A stretch of DNA of 6,499 nt from Bacteroidales bacterium (lineage in GTDB: Bacteria > Bacteroidota > Bacteroidia > Bacteroidales > VadinHA17): the NCBI GenBank assembly GCA_025455505.1, contig JALOMK010000134.1, positions 1 to 6,499 on the forward strand. Reading direction: 5' to 3'. Position 1 is the first letter of the stretch, and each line of letters opens with the position of its first letter. The notes beneath the pieces are model-generated. The model was not told the origin of the DNA. It ran no database searches and saw only the letters and a program-made list of their open reading frames with translations. Shown here piece after piece: positions 1-6,082 of the stretch. Made by a program: the position numbers and the translations under genes.

Positions 1-456
1 ACTTGTATAAAGTGTAATGCCGACAATGAGCCCGAGTCCAACCTGGCCAACTATCTTGAAGCGTGCTGCCAGGCCGTCCTTGTTCTTTTTGAAAACCTTT
101 ATGTAGTCGTCGAGGAAACCTATGAAACCAAGCCACACTGTCGACAGCAGCATGAGTATGACATATACGTTGTTGAGCCTTGCAAAGAGAAGCGTGGGAA
201 TTATTATCGAGGCAAGTATTATTATGCCGCCCATCGAGGGAGTTCCCTTTTTCTGGTACTGGCCTTCAAGGCCCAGATCGCGCACAACTTCGCCGACCTG
301 TTTTTTCTGAAGGAAGAGAATTATGCGCTTACCGATTAGCAGGGAGATTATGAGCGATGTGATTACCGCCATTGCCGAACGGAATGAAATAAATGTAAAG
401 ACCCCTGCCCCGGGGAAGTCAAGTGTGTCGAGATATCTGAAAAAATAATATAGCAT
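1..456 (-). CDS. mraY: MraY, phospho-N-acetylmuramoyl-pentapeptide transferase (partial, N-terminal 152 residues)
   Basis: MraY is an integral membrane enzyme that transfers phospho-MurNAc-pentapeptide from UDP to undecaprenyl phosphate, giving lipid I, the first membrane-bound step of peptidoglycan synthesis. The frame is open from the ATG at 456 to the window edge. The translation begins [12 protein letters not shown] and has hydrophobic segments at about residues 20-48, 74-92 and 97-115. The family signature KKGTPSMGG lies at about 69-77, with Ser where Thr is more usual. The acidic motif DDYIK (116-120), with the adjacent Asp pair known to be catalytic in this family, follows the third segment, and FKIVGQ (133-138) fits the family pattern. 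The remaining membrane segments and the second half of the active site lie outside the window. It starts 9 bases after the murE stop, with no clear Shine-Dalgarno site, so it is almost certainly co-transcribed with murE. murF is absent between the two. Confidence 0.96.
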   Translation of the reverse strand, partial: MLYYFFRYLDTLDFPGAGVFTFISFRSAMAVITSLIISLLIGKRIILFLQKKQVGEVVRDLGLEGQYQKKGTPSMGGIIILASIIIPTLLFARLNNVYVILMLLSTVWLGFIGFLDDYIKVFKKNKDGLAARFKIVGQVGLGLIVGITLYTS

Positions 457-465
457 CGCGTCAGT

Positions 466-1920
466 CTATTTCAGCAAAAAAGCATTTCTCAGTTCCTCCC
501 TGTCGTCGAAGTGATGTTTCACGCCCTTTACATCCTGGTAGGTCTCGTGTCCCTTTCCGGCTATTAGCACCACGTCGCCGGGTCCGGCAAGCATTACGGC
601 AGTCCTGATAGCCTGCCTCCTGTCACTTATCCTGAGCATCCTCTTCCTCAGGTCAGGGCTTATTCCCGCCTCCATGTCGTCAAGGATTTTTTCAGGGTCT
701 TCTGTGCGGGGATTGTCCGACGTGAGTATCACCCTGGTGCTGCCTTCGGCCGATATTGCAGCCATTTTCGGGCGCTTGGTCCTGTCCCTGTCGCCACCTG
801 CACCCACAACAGTGATGAGCTGCACAGCTCCCTCGCGAATCTTGTTTATTGTTCCGATCACATTCAGAAGGGCATCGGGAGTATGTGCATAGTCGACTAT
901 CCCGGAAATGCCGGAGGGTGATTTGACGAGCTCCAGCCGCCCCGCCACAGGATGAAGATCGCTGAGTATAGTGAGGACCTCCTCCGAAGCTGCCCCGAGG
1001 AGCACTGATGCACCGTATACTGCAAGAAGGTTCGAAGCGTTGAAATCGCCGATGAACCTTGTCCACACTTCCTCCCCCTGTATCCTGAGGTTCATCCCTT
1101 CAAAGCCCTGCTCAACAAGACGGCACCTGAAATCAGCAACTCCCCTCACTGAGAATGTATGCTTTGATGCCCTGCAGTTCTGGACCATCACCTGCCCGTT
1201 CCTGTCGTCTGCATTTACAAGCGCAAAAGCACCGGAGGGAAGTGAATCGAAGAAACCCTTCTTTGCAGCCAGGTAGTTGTCGAAGGTCTTATGGTAATCG
1301 AGATGATCGTGGGTAAGGTTTGTGAATATGCCGCCGGCATAATTCAGCCCTGCAATCCTTTTCTGGTCAACTGCATGTGAGCTTACCTCCATGAAGGCAT
1401 AGTCGCATCCTGCCTCAACCATTTCAGCGAGAAGAGCATTAAGCCGTACCGGGTCGGGAGTGGTGTGGGTGGCAGGGGATTCCCTGTCGACGACATAGTT
1501 GCATACAGTTGAGAAAAGCCCGCATTTATATCCCAGAGCGGTAAATGTCCTGTAAAGCAGGGTTGCAATTGTTGTTTTGCCGTTTGTTCCTGTTACGCCT
1601 ACAAGTTTCAGTGAGGCTGAGGGATTGCCGTAGAATGCCGCAGCAGCCTGCCCGAGGGCTTTTGCCGAATCTGGTGCCTTTATCCAGCACACTCCCCTGC
1701 CGGGATTTTCAGGAAGGTTTTCGCATATTATGGCTGTTGCGCCTTTTTCAAGCGCCGCTCCTATAAAGGCATGGCCATCGGTGTTATAGCCGCGCACAGC
1801 CACGAAAAGGCATCCCGCCCCGACCTGCCTCGAATCGGACTCAACTGCGCTGATCTCAATGCCAGTGTTACCCTGCACCGAAGTATAATCTATTCCCTTT
1901 AGTATCTTTTCAAGTTCCAT
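466..1920 (-). CDS. murE: MurE, UDP-MurNAc-L-Ala-D-Glu ligase (predicted meso-diaminopimelate adding)
   Basis: This is the cytoplasmic ATP-dependent Mur ligase that adds the third stem-peptide residue to UDP-MurNAc-L-Ala-D-Glu. All three ligase domains are present in 484 residues, about the usual family length. The N-terminal UDP-binding domain covers about 1-105 and includes SDSR at 28-31. The central ATPase domain has the P-loop VTGTNGKTT (109-117), the substrate loop HTTPDP (152-157), EVSSHA (178-183), HDHLDYH (204-210) and YLAAKK (216-221), where Lys220 is the likely carbamylated lysine. The C-terminal domain has DYAHTPDAL (343-351), GAGGDRDRTKRP (373-384) and GKGHE (455-459). DNPR at 402-405 is the motif that in characterised MurE enzymes binds meso-diaminopimelate, whereas lysine-adding enzymes differ there; the amino acid choice is therefore an inference from a known motif. 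The ATG at 1920 is 4 bases after the ftsI stop, and a GAGG lies 2 bases before it, too close to be a good ribosome site. Nothing looks damaged. Confidence 0.97.
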   Translation of the reverse strand: MELEKILKGIDYTSVQGNTGIEISAVESDSRQVGAGCLFVAVRGYNTDGHAFIGAALEKGATAIICENLPENPGRGVCWIKAPDSAKALGQAAAAFYGNPSASLKLVGVTGTNGKTTIATLLYRTFTALGYKCGLFSTVCNYVVDRESPATHTTPDPVRLNALLAEMVEAGCDYAFMEVSSHAVDQKRIAGLNYAGGIFTNLTHDHLDYHKTFDNYLAAKKGFFDSLPSGAFALVNADDRNGQVMVQNCRASKHTFSVRGVADFRCRLVEQGFEGMNLRIQGEEVWTRFIGDFNASNLLAVYGASVLLGAASEEVLTILSDLHPVAGRLELVKSPSGISGIVDYAHTPDALLNVIGTINKIREGAVQLITVVGAGGDRDRTKRPKMAAISAEGSTRVILTSDNPRTEDPEKILDDMEAGISPDLRKRMLRISDRRQAIRTAVMLAGPGDVVLIAGKGHETYQDVKGVKHHFDDREELRNAFLLK

Positions 1921-1924
1921 AGCC

Positions 1925-4033
1925 TCACATATTCATTACGAGTGTTACAACTGTTCCGTCGCTGTACCGGGCGCCATGTTCCGGCGACTGCCTCAGCACT
2001 CTTCCCTTGCCGCTGCAGTTCACTCTCAGGCCGTGGCTCTCAAGAAGGTAAACTGCATCGCGCAGGGTCATTCCGCGTACATCCGGCACGAGACCCTTCT
2101 GTACTTTCACAGTGGCAAGCCTGATAGTATCGCCGTTTTCCCTTGTGGCAACCCATTCTTCCGAGGAGCCTTTCCTGTAGTTGACGTCCAGTTCGCGCAG
2201 GACTTCATGAATGTCTGCCCTGTATCCGTTTCCGGCTTCAGGTGCAGCAATTTTAATCTCATCACCGGCAGGACTGAAGTCCCTGAAGAACCTTGTTGCA
2301 TAAACCTTGTCGGAGATTTCCTTGAAGACCGAACCTGCAACAAGGTTGCCGTAATAAACCCCGTTTGACGGGGCGTTTACAACGACGATGCAAGAGTAAA
2401 GAGGGCTTTCTGCCGGGAAATAACCTACAAATGATGCCTGGTATGATACCCCGCCCTGCCTGTATCCCGATTTCCCCCGTGCAATCTGGGCAGTGCCTGT
2501 TTTCCCGGCAATCTTGTAGTCTGCATTCCTGAGGTTCATCGCAGTGCCGTGTTCCACCACTCCTTCCATCATCTTCTGTGCCTTCCGCACAGTGGACCTC
2601 GAGGCTATTGAGTTGATTATTATCTCTGTATCATAGCGCCTGATTACACTGCCGTTTCGGAGCACAGCCGTAACAAAGCGTGGCTTCATCATGCGGCCGT
2701 TGTTCGCAACGGCGTTATAGAAGGTGAGTATCTGAAGGGGGGTCATGAGCACTTCATAGCCATGCGACATCATCGGCAGCGACAGCCCCGACCACAGCTT
2801 ATCACCCGGGTACCTCACAAGGGGCTCTCCCTCTCCTGACAACTGGAGCCCGAGCTTCTGGTTGAGCTTCATTGCATAAAGCCTGTCTACCCATTTCTTA
2901 GGGTCGTTCTTGAAATTCTCCTGGATGATTTTTGATGTTCCCACATTTGAGGAATACTCAAATACCTGTTTTACTGTGATTTCCCCGTATCCTTCCTCTT
3001 TTGTATCACGTATGACTTTGTTATAGAATTTTACAGTTCCCGTACCTGTATCGACTATGTCGCCCGTGTCAACTACTCCTGCCTCTATTGCAGCCATCAG
3101 GGCCGGCAGTTTGAATGTCGAACCCGGTTCCGTGCTCTCGCCTACGGCATAGTTATATGTTTCCGAATAGTTGCCGTCATTGCCTATCTCGAGGTTTGCT
3201 ATGGCCTTAATGTCCCCGGTGGCAACTTCCATCAGTACTGCGCAACCGTGGTGTGCATCATGTTTCCTGAGCTGGGTCAGCAGCGCCGTCGAGGCAACAT
3301 CCTGGAGATCGATGTCGATTGTAGTGAGGATGTCGTTCCCATCCCTTGAATCGACACTGCCCGGCGCATCAACTGTGATCCAGTCTCCGCCTGTGAGTCT
3401 CTGCTTTGTTGCTACTCCGTTCTTTCCGGCAAGCTCCTTGTTGAATGAGCCCTCGATACCCACGCGGGTGCCGTCTTCTGCCAGGCTCAGGTAGCCTATT
3501 GTCCTTTTGGCCATGTCCTCATTCGGCAGTATCCTGCGGTTTTCGGCAATTGCAACCATACCTCCCTTGTACTGGCCCTCCCTGAATATCGGGAGTTCCC
3601 TGATCTTCTTCAGTGTTTCATAGTCTACCCTTCTGGCAATCAGGTAGTACCTGTCGCCGCGTTTCCTTGCCTGGGTGATTGCTGCCTTCCATCCCGCTGC
3701 CGACCTTATGCCTGCCAGACGTGCCAGCCCTTCCGAGAGGCCGTTAATTCCGTTTGAAAAAGTTGCCGATGACATCCCGGTGCTGCGGGTGTCCATATAG
3801 ATCGTATAAGTGGGTACCGAACTCGCGAGCAGACGTCCGTCAGCAGCAAGAATGTCGCCACGGTTTGCAGGATCCTCCATAGTCCTGAACACATATTTCT
3901 CGCTCATCTCTTCCCATTTGCCGCGCTGTATGTACTGGAGGAAGAGAATTTTGCCGAGGACCAAAACGGCAAGAAGGGCAATGACAAAGTATACAATGCC
4001 GCTCCTCCATGCTATTTCATCCCTTATTGCCAT
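1925..4033 (-). CDS. ftsI: Division-specific class B penicillin-binding protein with C-terminal PASTA domain (FtsI/PBP3)
   Basis: This is the septal peptidoglycan transpeptidase, anchored in the inner membrane and active in the periplasm, which cross-links new wall as part of the FtsW-FtsI divisome complex. The protein has 702 residues. A short cytoplasmic tail and one membrane helix (about 11-28) come first. The pedestal or dimerisation domain follows with NRGDILAADGRLLASS (57-72 approx.) and an RTIGY motif (167-171). The transpeptidase domain (about 230-570) has all three catalytic motifs: STFK (295-298, nucleophile Ser295), SSN (351-353) and KTGT (501-504). A linker and a single PASTA domain starting VPDVRGMTL (about 639-692) end the protein. 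Enterobacterial FtsI is shorter and has no PASTA, while this layout is common in Bacteroidota and in Gram-positive division PBPs. Its place between the ftsL-like gene and murE fits the FtsI role. It starts 8 bases after the upstream stop and ends 4 bases before murE. Confidence 0.95.
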   Translation of the reverse strand: MAIRDEIAWRSGIVYFVIALLAVLVLGKILFLQYIQRGKWEEMSEKYVFRTMEDPANRGDILAADGRLLASSVPTYTIYMDTRSTGMSSATFSNGINGLSEGLARLAGIRSAAGWKAAITQARKRGDRYYLIARRVDYETLKKIRELPIFREGQYKGGMVAIAENRRILPNEDMAKRTIGYLSLAEDGTRVGIEGSFNKELAGKNGVATKQRLTGGDWITVDAPGSVDSRDGNDILTTIDIDLQDVASTALLTQLRKHDAHHGCAVLMEVATGDIKAIANLEIGNDGNYSETYNYAVGESTEPGSTFKLPALMAAIEAGVVDTGDIVDTGTGTVKFYNKVIRDTKEEGYGEITVKQVFEYSSNVGTSKIIQENFKNDPKKWVDRLYAMKLNQKLGLQLSGEGEPLVRYPGDKLWSGLSLPMMSHGYEVLMTPLQILTFYNAVANNGRMMKPRFVTAVLRNGSVIRRYDTEIIINSIASRSTVRKAQKMMEGVVEHGTAMNLRNADYKIAGKTGTAQIARGKSGYRQGGVSYQASFVGYFPAESPLYSCIVVVNAPSNGVYYGNLVAGSVFKEISDKVYATRFFRDFSPAGDEIKIAAPEAGNGYRADIHEVLRELDVNYRKGSSEEWVATRENGDTIRLATVKVQKGLVPDVRGMTLRDAVYLLESHGLRVNCSGKGRVLRQSPEHGARYSDGTVVTLVMNM

Positions 4034-4041
4034 CCTGACTT

Positions 4042-4398
4042 CTATTTATCCACGATAAGCTTATATGGAGGCGCCTTCAGCTCCTCCAGGTTCAATCCTC
4101 TTTCCCTGACGAGCCTCAGGACCTCAGACTGCCGGCTGGCATTCATCAGGTCAGCCGAGGTTGAGAGCGATTCCGACCTCAGATCCCGGACCTCCCGCTG
4201 AAGCCTCGACATCTCCCTTGTCACTTTCTCGGCATGAAACCTGTTCATTATGAAAAGCGCAGCAAGGAGTGTGACAAGCGATATATAACCGAGATTCCTG
4301 AGAATTATCTTCTCGGAGATCATTGTCCCGCTGAGAAGCTCCCTCATAAGAGTTGCTGTGCCATTCTTTCCCTTGTCCCTCTTTTCGCTCTCAGCCAT
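4042..4398 (-). CDS. ftsL: FtsL-like small bitopic division protein
   Basis: This is a 118-residue single-pass membrane protein. It has a charged, lysine-rich cytoplasmic N-terminus (about 1-35, rich in K, E and R), one hydrophobic helix (about 36-51) and then a heptad-like charged segment, about 54-80, that should form a coiled coil. A conserved-looking tail RERGLNLEELKAPPYKL lies near 98-114. Size, topology and position between rsmH and ftsI match FtsL, which recruits and activates the septal FtsW-FtsI synthase together with FtsB/DivIC-type partners. FtsL proteins diverge fast, so the call rests on context and topology more than on residues; the tail resembles the FtsL-like family of Bacteroidota. 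It starts at the ATG at 4398, 23 bases after the rsmH stop and without a visible Shine-Dalgarno site, and its stop is 8 bases before ftsI. Confidence 0.82.
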   Translation of the reverse strand: MAESEKRDKGKNGTATLMRELLSGTMISEKIILRNLGYISLVTLLAALFIMNRFHAEKVTREMSRLQREVRDLRSESLSTSADLMNASRQSEVLRLVRERGLNLEELKAPPYKLIVDK

Positions 4399-4421
4399 TT
4401 GTTGTGCCTGTATTTTCTGTT

Positions 4422-5330
4422 TCAGTCATTCTCCTGTTTCTTCTCTGCTACCCTCAGCCTCGCGCTCCTCGCCCTGTTGTTGCTTTCAAGCTCAGCTTCC
4501 GCGGGGACGATGCCCTTTTTAGTAATCAGCCTGAAGGGAGTGATTACGTTTCCATAGAAGTCCTTTTGCTCTTCTCCCTCAAAATTGCCGCTCCTCATGA
4601 AGTTTTTCACGAGCCTGTCCTCGAGAGAGTGGTAAGTAAGCACGACGAGTCTTCCTCCTGGCTTCAGCATATACAGTGCCTGCTGAAGCATTTCCCTGAG
4701 GGCTTCGAGCTCGTCGTTGACCGCTATCCTTAGTGCCTGGAAAAGCCTGGCGAGGAATTTATGCTCCTGCCTTGCCGGTATCAGGCGTCCGAGGGCCCTG
4801 AGAAGGTCATTGACAGTGTTTATCTGTGCAGAGGACCTGGCATTGATTATTTCAGAGGCTATCCTGCGCGAGCCCGGCAGCTCGCCATAGCCTGAGAAAA
4901 TTTCAGTTAGCCTGTCCATGTCAGCAGTATTGAGTATATGAGCAGCGGTAAGGCTGCCTTCCCTGTTCATCCTCATGTCGAGCGGGGCATCGTGCCTGAA
5001 TGTAAAACCCCTCGAAGGCTCGTCGAACTGGTGGAACGAAACCCCCAGGTCGGCGATAAGCCCGTCGATCGATTCAATGCCGTTGAATTCAAGGTTATTC
5101 CTCAGGTACCTGAAATTCTGGCAGAGGAATGTGAAGTTTCCCGAGCCGGGAATGTTCGCTGCTGCATCTTCGTCCTGGTCGAAAGCCACCAGTCTGCCGG
5201 TGGTAAGACGCCTGAGAATCTCAGATGAATGCCCCCCTCCCCCGAATGTTACATCGACATAGATCCCTCCTGGTCTGATATCCAGCCCTTCAATACTCTC
5301 GCTGAGCAGTGCAGGGATATGATATTCCAT
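4422..5330 (-). CDS. rsmH: RsmH (MraW), 16S rRNA cytosine-1402 N4-methyltransferase
   Basis: RsmH is the SAM-dependent methyltransferase that modifies the base of C1402 in the 16S rRNA P site and so tunes start codon choice and decoding fidelity. From the ATG at 5330 the protein has 302 residues, normal for the family. Motifs in order: HIPALLSE (4-11); the SAM-binding DVTFGGGGHS (26-35); AFDQD (49-53); DLGVSFHQFD (94-103); RGFTF (107-111) with PLDMRM (116-121); FQALRIAVNDEL (197-208); LTYHSLEDR (231-239); and a basic RARSARLR near the end (286-293). Start choice: the TTG one codon upstream (5333) is also in frame and would add one Met. I prefer the ATG because it forms a TGATG overlap with the mraZ stop and has GGAGG 4 bases before it (5335-5339), whereas the TTG lies only 1 base from that site. 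The linkage mraZ-rsmH is one of the most conserved in bacteria. Confidence 0.96.
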   Translation of the reverse strand: MEYHIPALLSESIEGLDIRPGGIYVDVTFGGGGHSSEILRRLTTGRLVAFDQDEDAAANIPGSGNFTFLCQNFRYLRNNLEFNGIESIDGLIADLGVSFHQFDEPSRGFTFRHDAPLDMRMNREGSLTAAHILNTADMDRLTEIFSGYGELPGSRRIASEIINARSSAQINTVNDLLRALGRLIPARQEHKFLARLFQALRIAVNDELEALREMLQQALYMLKPGGRLVVLTYHSLEDRLVKNFMRSGNFEGEEQKDFYGNVITPFRLITKKGIVPAEAELESNNRARSARLRVAEKKQEND

Positions 5331-5794
5331 CAATCCTCCGGGTCATTAAAAGTTCCGCCCATTAGCTTCTCGGCAAGGCTGGCGAACTCATCGGGCGTCA
5401 TGTCAATCTTTTCATACTTATCTGCCGCCCATATTTCTATCCTGCCATCCTGCCCTGCAAGCACCACATCCCGTTCAGCCCCAATCAGCTCCATCAGTCT
5501 TTTTGGCACAAGCAGCCTGTTGTTGCCGTCGAGCGACAACTCGGCAGTGCCCTTGAAGAAGTTCCTGAGAAACATGTTATGCTCGCGATTATATGGATTC
5601 ATGCGCCTGATCATAACGAGCTGCCTGTTCCAGTCTTCGATAGAATAAAGCACAAGACAGTTCTCGAAAATGTCGCGGCGTACCACAAAATGATCCTGTG
5701 CATCAGCAGGCATCTGCTTCTTGAATGCCATTGGAAGGATAATCCTCCCCTTGACATCCACCTTGCACGCATAATCACCAATAAATGTGGCCAT
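5330..5794 (-). CDS. mraZ: MraZ, SpoVT-AbrB-fold transcriptional regulator of the dcw operon
   Basis: MraZ is a DNA-binding protein with two AbrB-like half-domains that assembles into rings and binds repeats in front of its own gene; in E. coli it represses the dcw promoter. This copy has 154 residues. The first half-domain carries DVKGRIILP (13-21), the usual DxxGRxxLP pattern. The second carries DGNNRLLVPKRL (89-100), in which the Gly before Arg is Asn. A short acidic tail (DPED) ends the protein. It is the first gene of the minus-strand operon. The ATG at 5794 is supported by the family's typical opening MATFIGDYACKVD; no Shine-Dalgarno site precedes it. The stop overlaps the rsmH start by one base, so translation of the two is probably coupled. 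Its likely operator lies 42-66 bases upstream of the start codon. Confidence 0.95.
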   Translation of the reverse strand: MATFIGDYACKVDVKGRIILPMAFKKQMPADAQDHFVVRRDIFENCLVLYSIEDWNRQLVMIRRMNPYNREHNMFLRNFFKGTAELSLDGNNRLLVPKRLMELIGAERDVVLAGQDGRIEIWAADKYEKIDMTPDEFASLAEKLMGGTFNDPED

Positions 5795-5826
5795 CCCGGT
5801 TTTTTCAATAAATGGCTAAAATAAGT

Positions 5827-5834
5827 AAAAAATA
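5827..5834 (-). promoter_or_regulatory. Candidate -7 box of the dcw operon promoter
   Basis: On the minus strand TATTTTTT matches 7 of 8 positions of the Bacteroidota primary-sigma -7 element TAnnTTTG. It lies 33 bases before the mraZ start and directly downstream of the AGTGG repeats, so those repeats would fall in the spacer and the -33 region, a suitable place for autorepression. I see no TTTG at the expected -33 spacing, and TATTTTAG at 5816-5823 scores about as well. The exact box is therefore a guess, although a promoter somewhere here is very likely. Confidence 0.3.
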
Positions 5835-5835
5835 T

Positions 5836-5860
5836 CCACTTTCCCCCACTTCGCACCACT
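5836..5860 (-). promoter_or_regulatory. MraZ-type operator: three AGTGG boxes at 10-base period
   Basis: On the minus strand the pentamer AGTGG occurs three times, at 5856-5860, 5846-5850 and 5836-5840 (CCACT on the plus strand), each followed by 5 unrelated bases except the last. This gives an exact 10-base, one-helical-turn period. Characterised MraZ proteins bind direct repeats of a GTGG/TGGG core separated by about 5 bases upstream of mraZ, and these sit 42-66 bases before the mraZ ATG. The match in core, spacing, orientation and position makes an autoregulatory operator the best reading. Confidence 0.82.
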
Positions 5861-5916
5861 AATTTTAGATTATTGTTGATAACTTTTTGACGAACGTAGA
5901 ATTGCAGACGGCCAGC

Positions 5917-5933
5917 TGCCGGCGATCCCGGCA
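5917..5933. repeat. Inverted repeat, 6-base arms with 5-base loop
   Basis: TGCCGG and CCGGCA flank CGATC, a perfect GC-rich stem-loop in the divergent intergenic region. No T run follows on either strand, so it is not a terminator. It could be the first hairpin of a short plus-strand RNA ending at the hairpin at 5976-6000, or a protein binding site. Function is unknown. Confidence 0.5.
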
Positions 5934-5975
5934 AAACAGCAGGGCATTTTGGCAGTCAGGGATTGAAGAATGAAT

Positions 5976-6000
5976 CAGGCGCCACAGCCTGTTTTTTTTT
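5976..6000 (+). terminator. Rho-independent terminator-like hairpin with T9, orphan
   Basis: CAGGC (5976-5980), loop GCCACA, and GCCTG (5987-5991) form a 5-base GC-rich stem followed at once by nine T's (5992-6000) on the plus strand. This is the form of an intrinsic terminator, though with a short stem. No plus-strand gene ends before it: the upstream gene is mraZ, pointing away. It may end a small RNA, attenuate a long leader of the acyltransferase gene, or stop stray plus-strand transcription coming out of the dcw region. Confidence 0.5.
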
Positions 6001-6043
6001 ACGCATCCTGACCAGCGGCAACATCATCTCTCCCGATTTTGAA

Positions 6044-6051
6044 TAAATTTG
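6044..6051 (+). promoter_or_regulatory. Candidate promoter -7 box for the divergent acyltransferase gene
   Basis: TAAATTTG matches all fixed positions of the Bacteroidota -7 consensus TAnnTTTG. It would start transcription near 6057, giving a leader of about 25 bases before the ATG at 6083. I see no TTTG or TTG at the usual 19-21 base spacing upstream (that stretch reads ACATCATC), so the -33 element is missing or degenerate. Confidence 0.42.
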
Positions 6052-6055
6052 TCAC

Positions 6056-6070
6056 TTTACTGGCAGTAAA
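6056..6070. promoter_or_regulatory. Perfect 15-base palindrome, candidate operator
   Basis: TTTACTG and CAGTAAA are exact inverted repeats around a single central G. A one-base loop cannot form a good RNA hairpin, so a binding site for a dimeric repressor is more likely. It begins at about the start point predicted from the -7 box at 6044-6051 and ends 12 bases before the acyltransferase ATG, a typical place for repression. The regulator is not visible in this window. Confidence 0.45.
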
Positions 6071-6082
6071 TTACCGGAACGG

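Noticed and set aside
692..1066. 124-codon minus-strand frame inside murE
   Set aside because: It is an out-of-frame shadow of murE, arginine-rich and low-complexity, without a recognisable domain.
1976..2368. 130-codon plus-strand frame opposite the 3' end of ftsI
   Set aside because: The opposite frame encodes the well-supported PASTA region of FtsI; the antisense frame has no family motifs or promoter.
4045..4054. TTATCCACG, an 8-of-9 match to a DnaA box on the plus strand
   Set aside because: It lies inside the last codons of the ftsL-like gene (encoding VDK) and is a single site, so chance is the simplest explanation.
5229..5648. 139-codon plus-strand frame opposite rsmH and mraZ
   Set aside because: It crosses two conserved genes in antisense and has no domain signal.
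5801..5812. T-rich stretch TTTTTTCAATAA read as a terminator before mraZ
   Set aside because: No GC-rich stem precedes it in either direction; it is ordinary AT-rich leader sequence.
5870..5882. DnaA-box-like TTATCAACA on the minus strand, within a TTAT-N5-ATAA inverted repeat
   Set aside because: It differs from TTATCCACA at a position that matters, stands alone in an AT-rich promoter region, and nothing else here suggests an origin.
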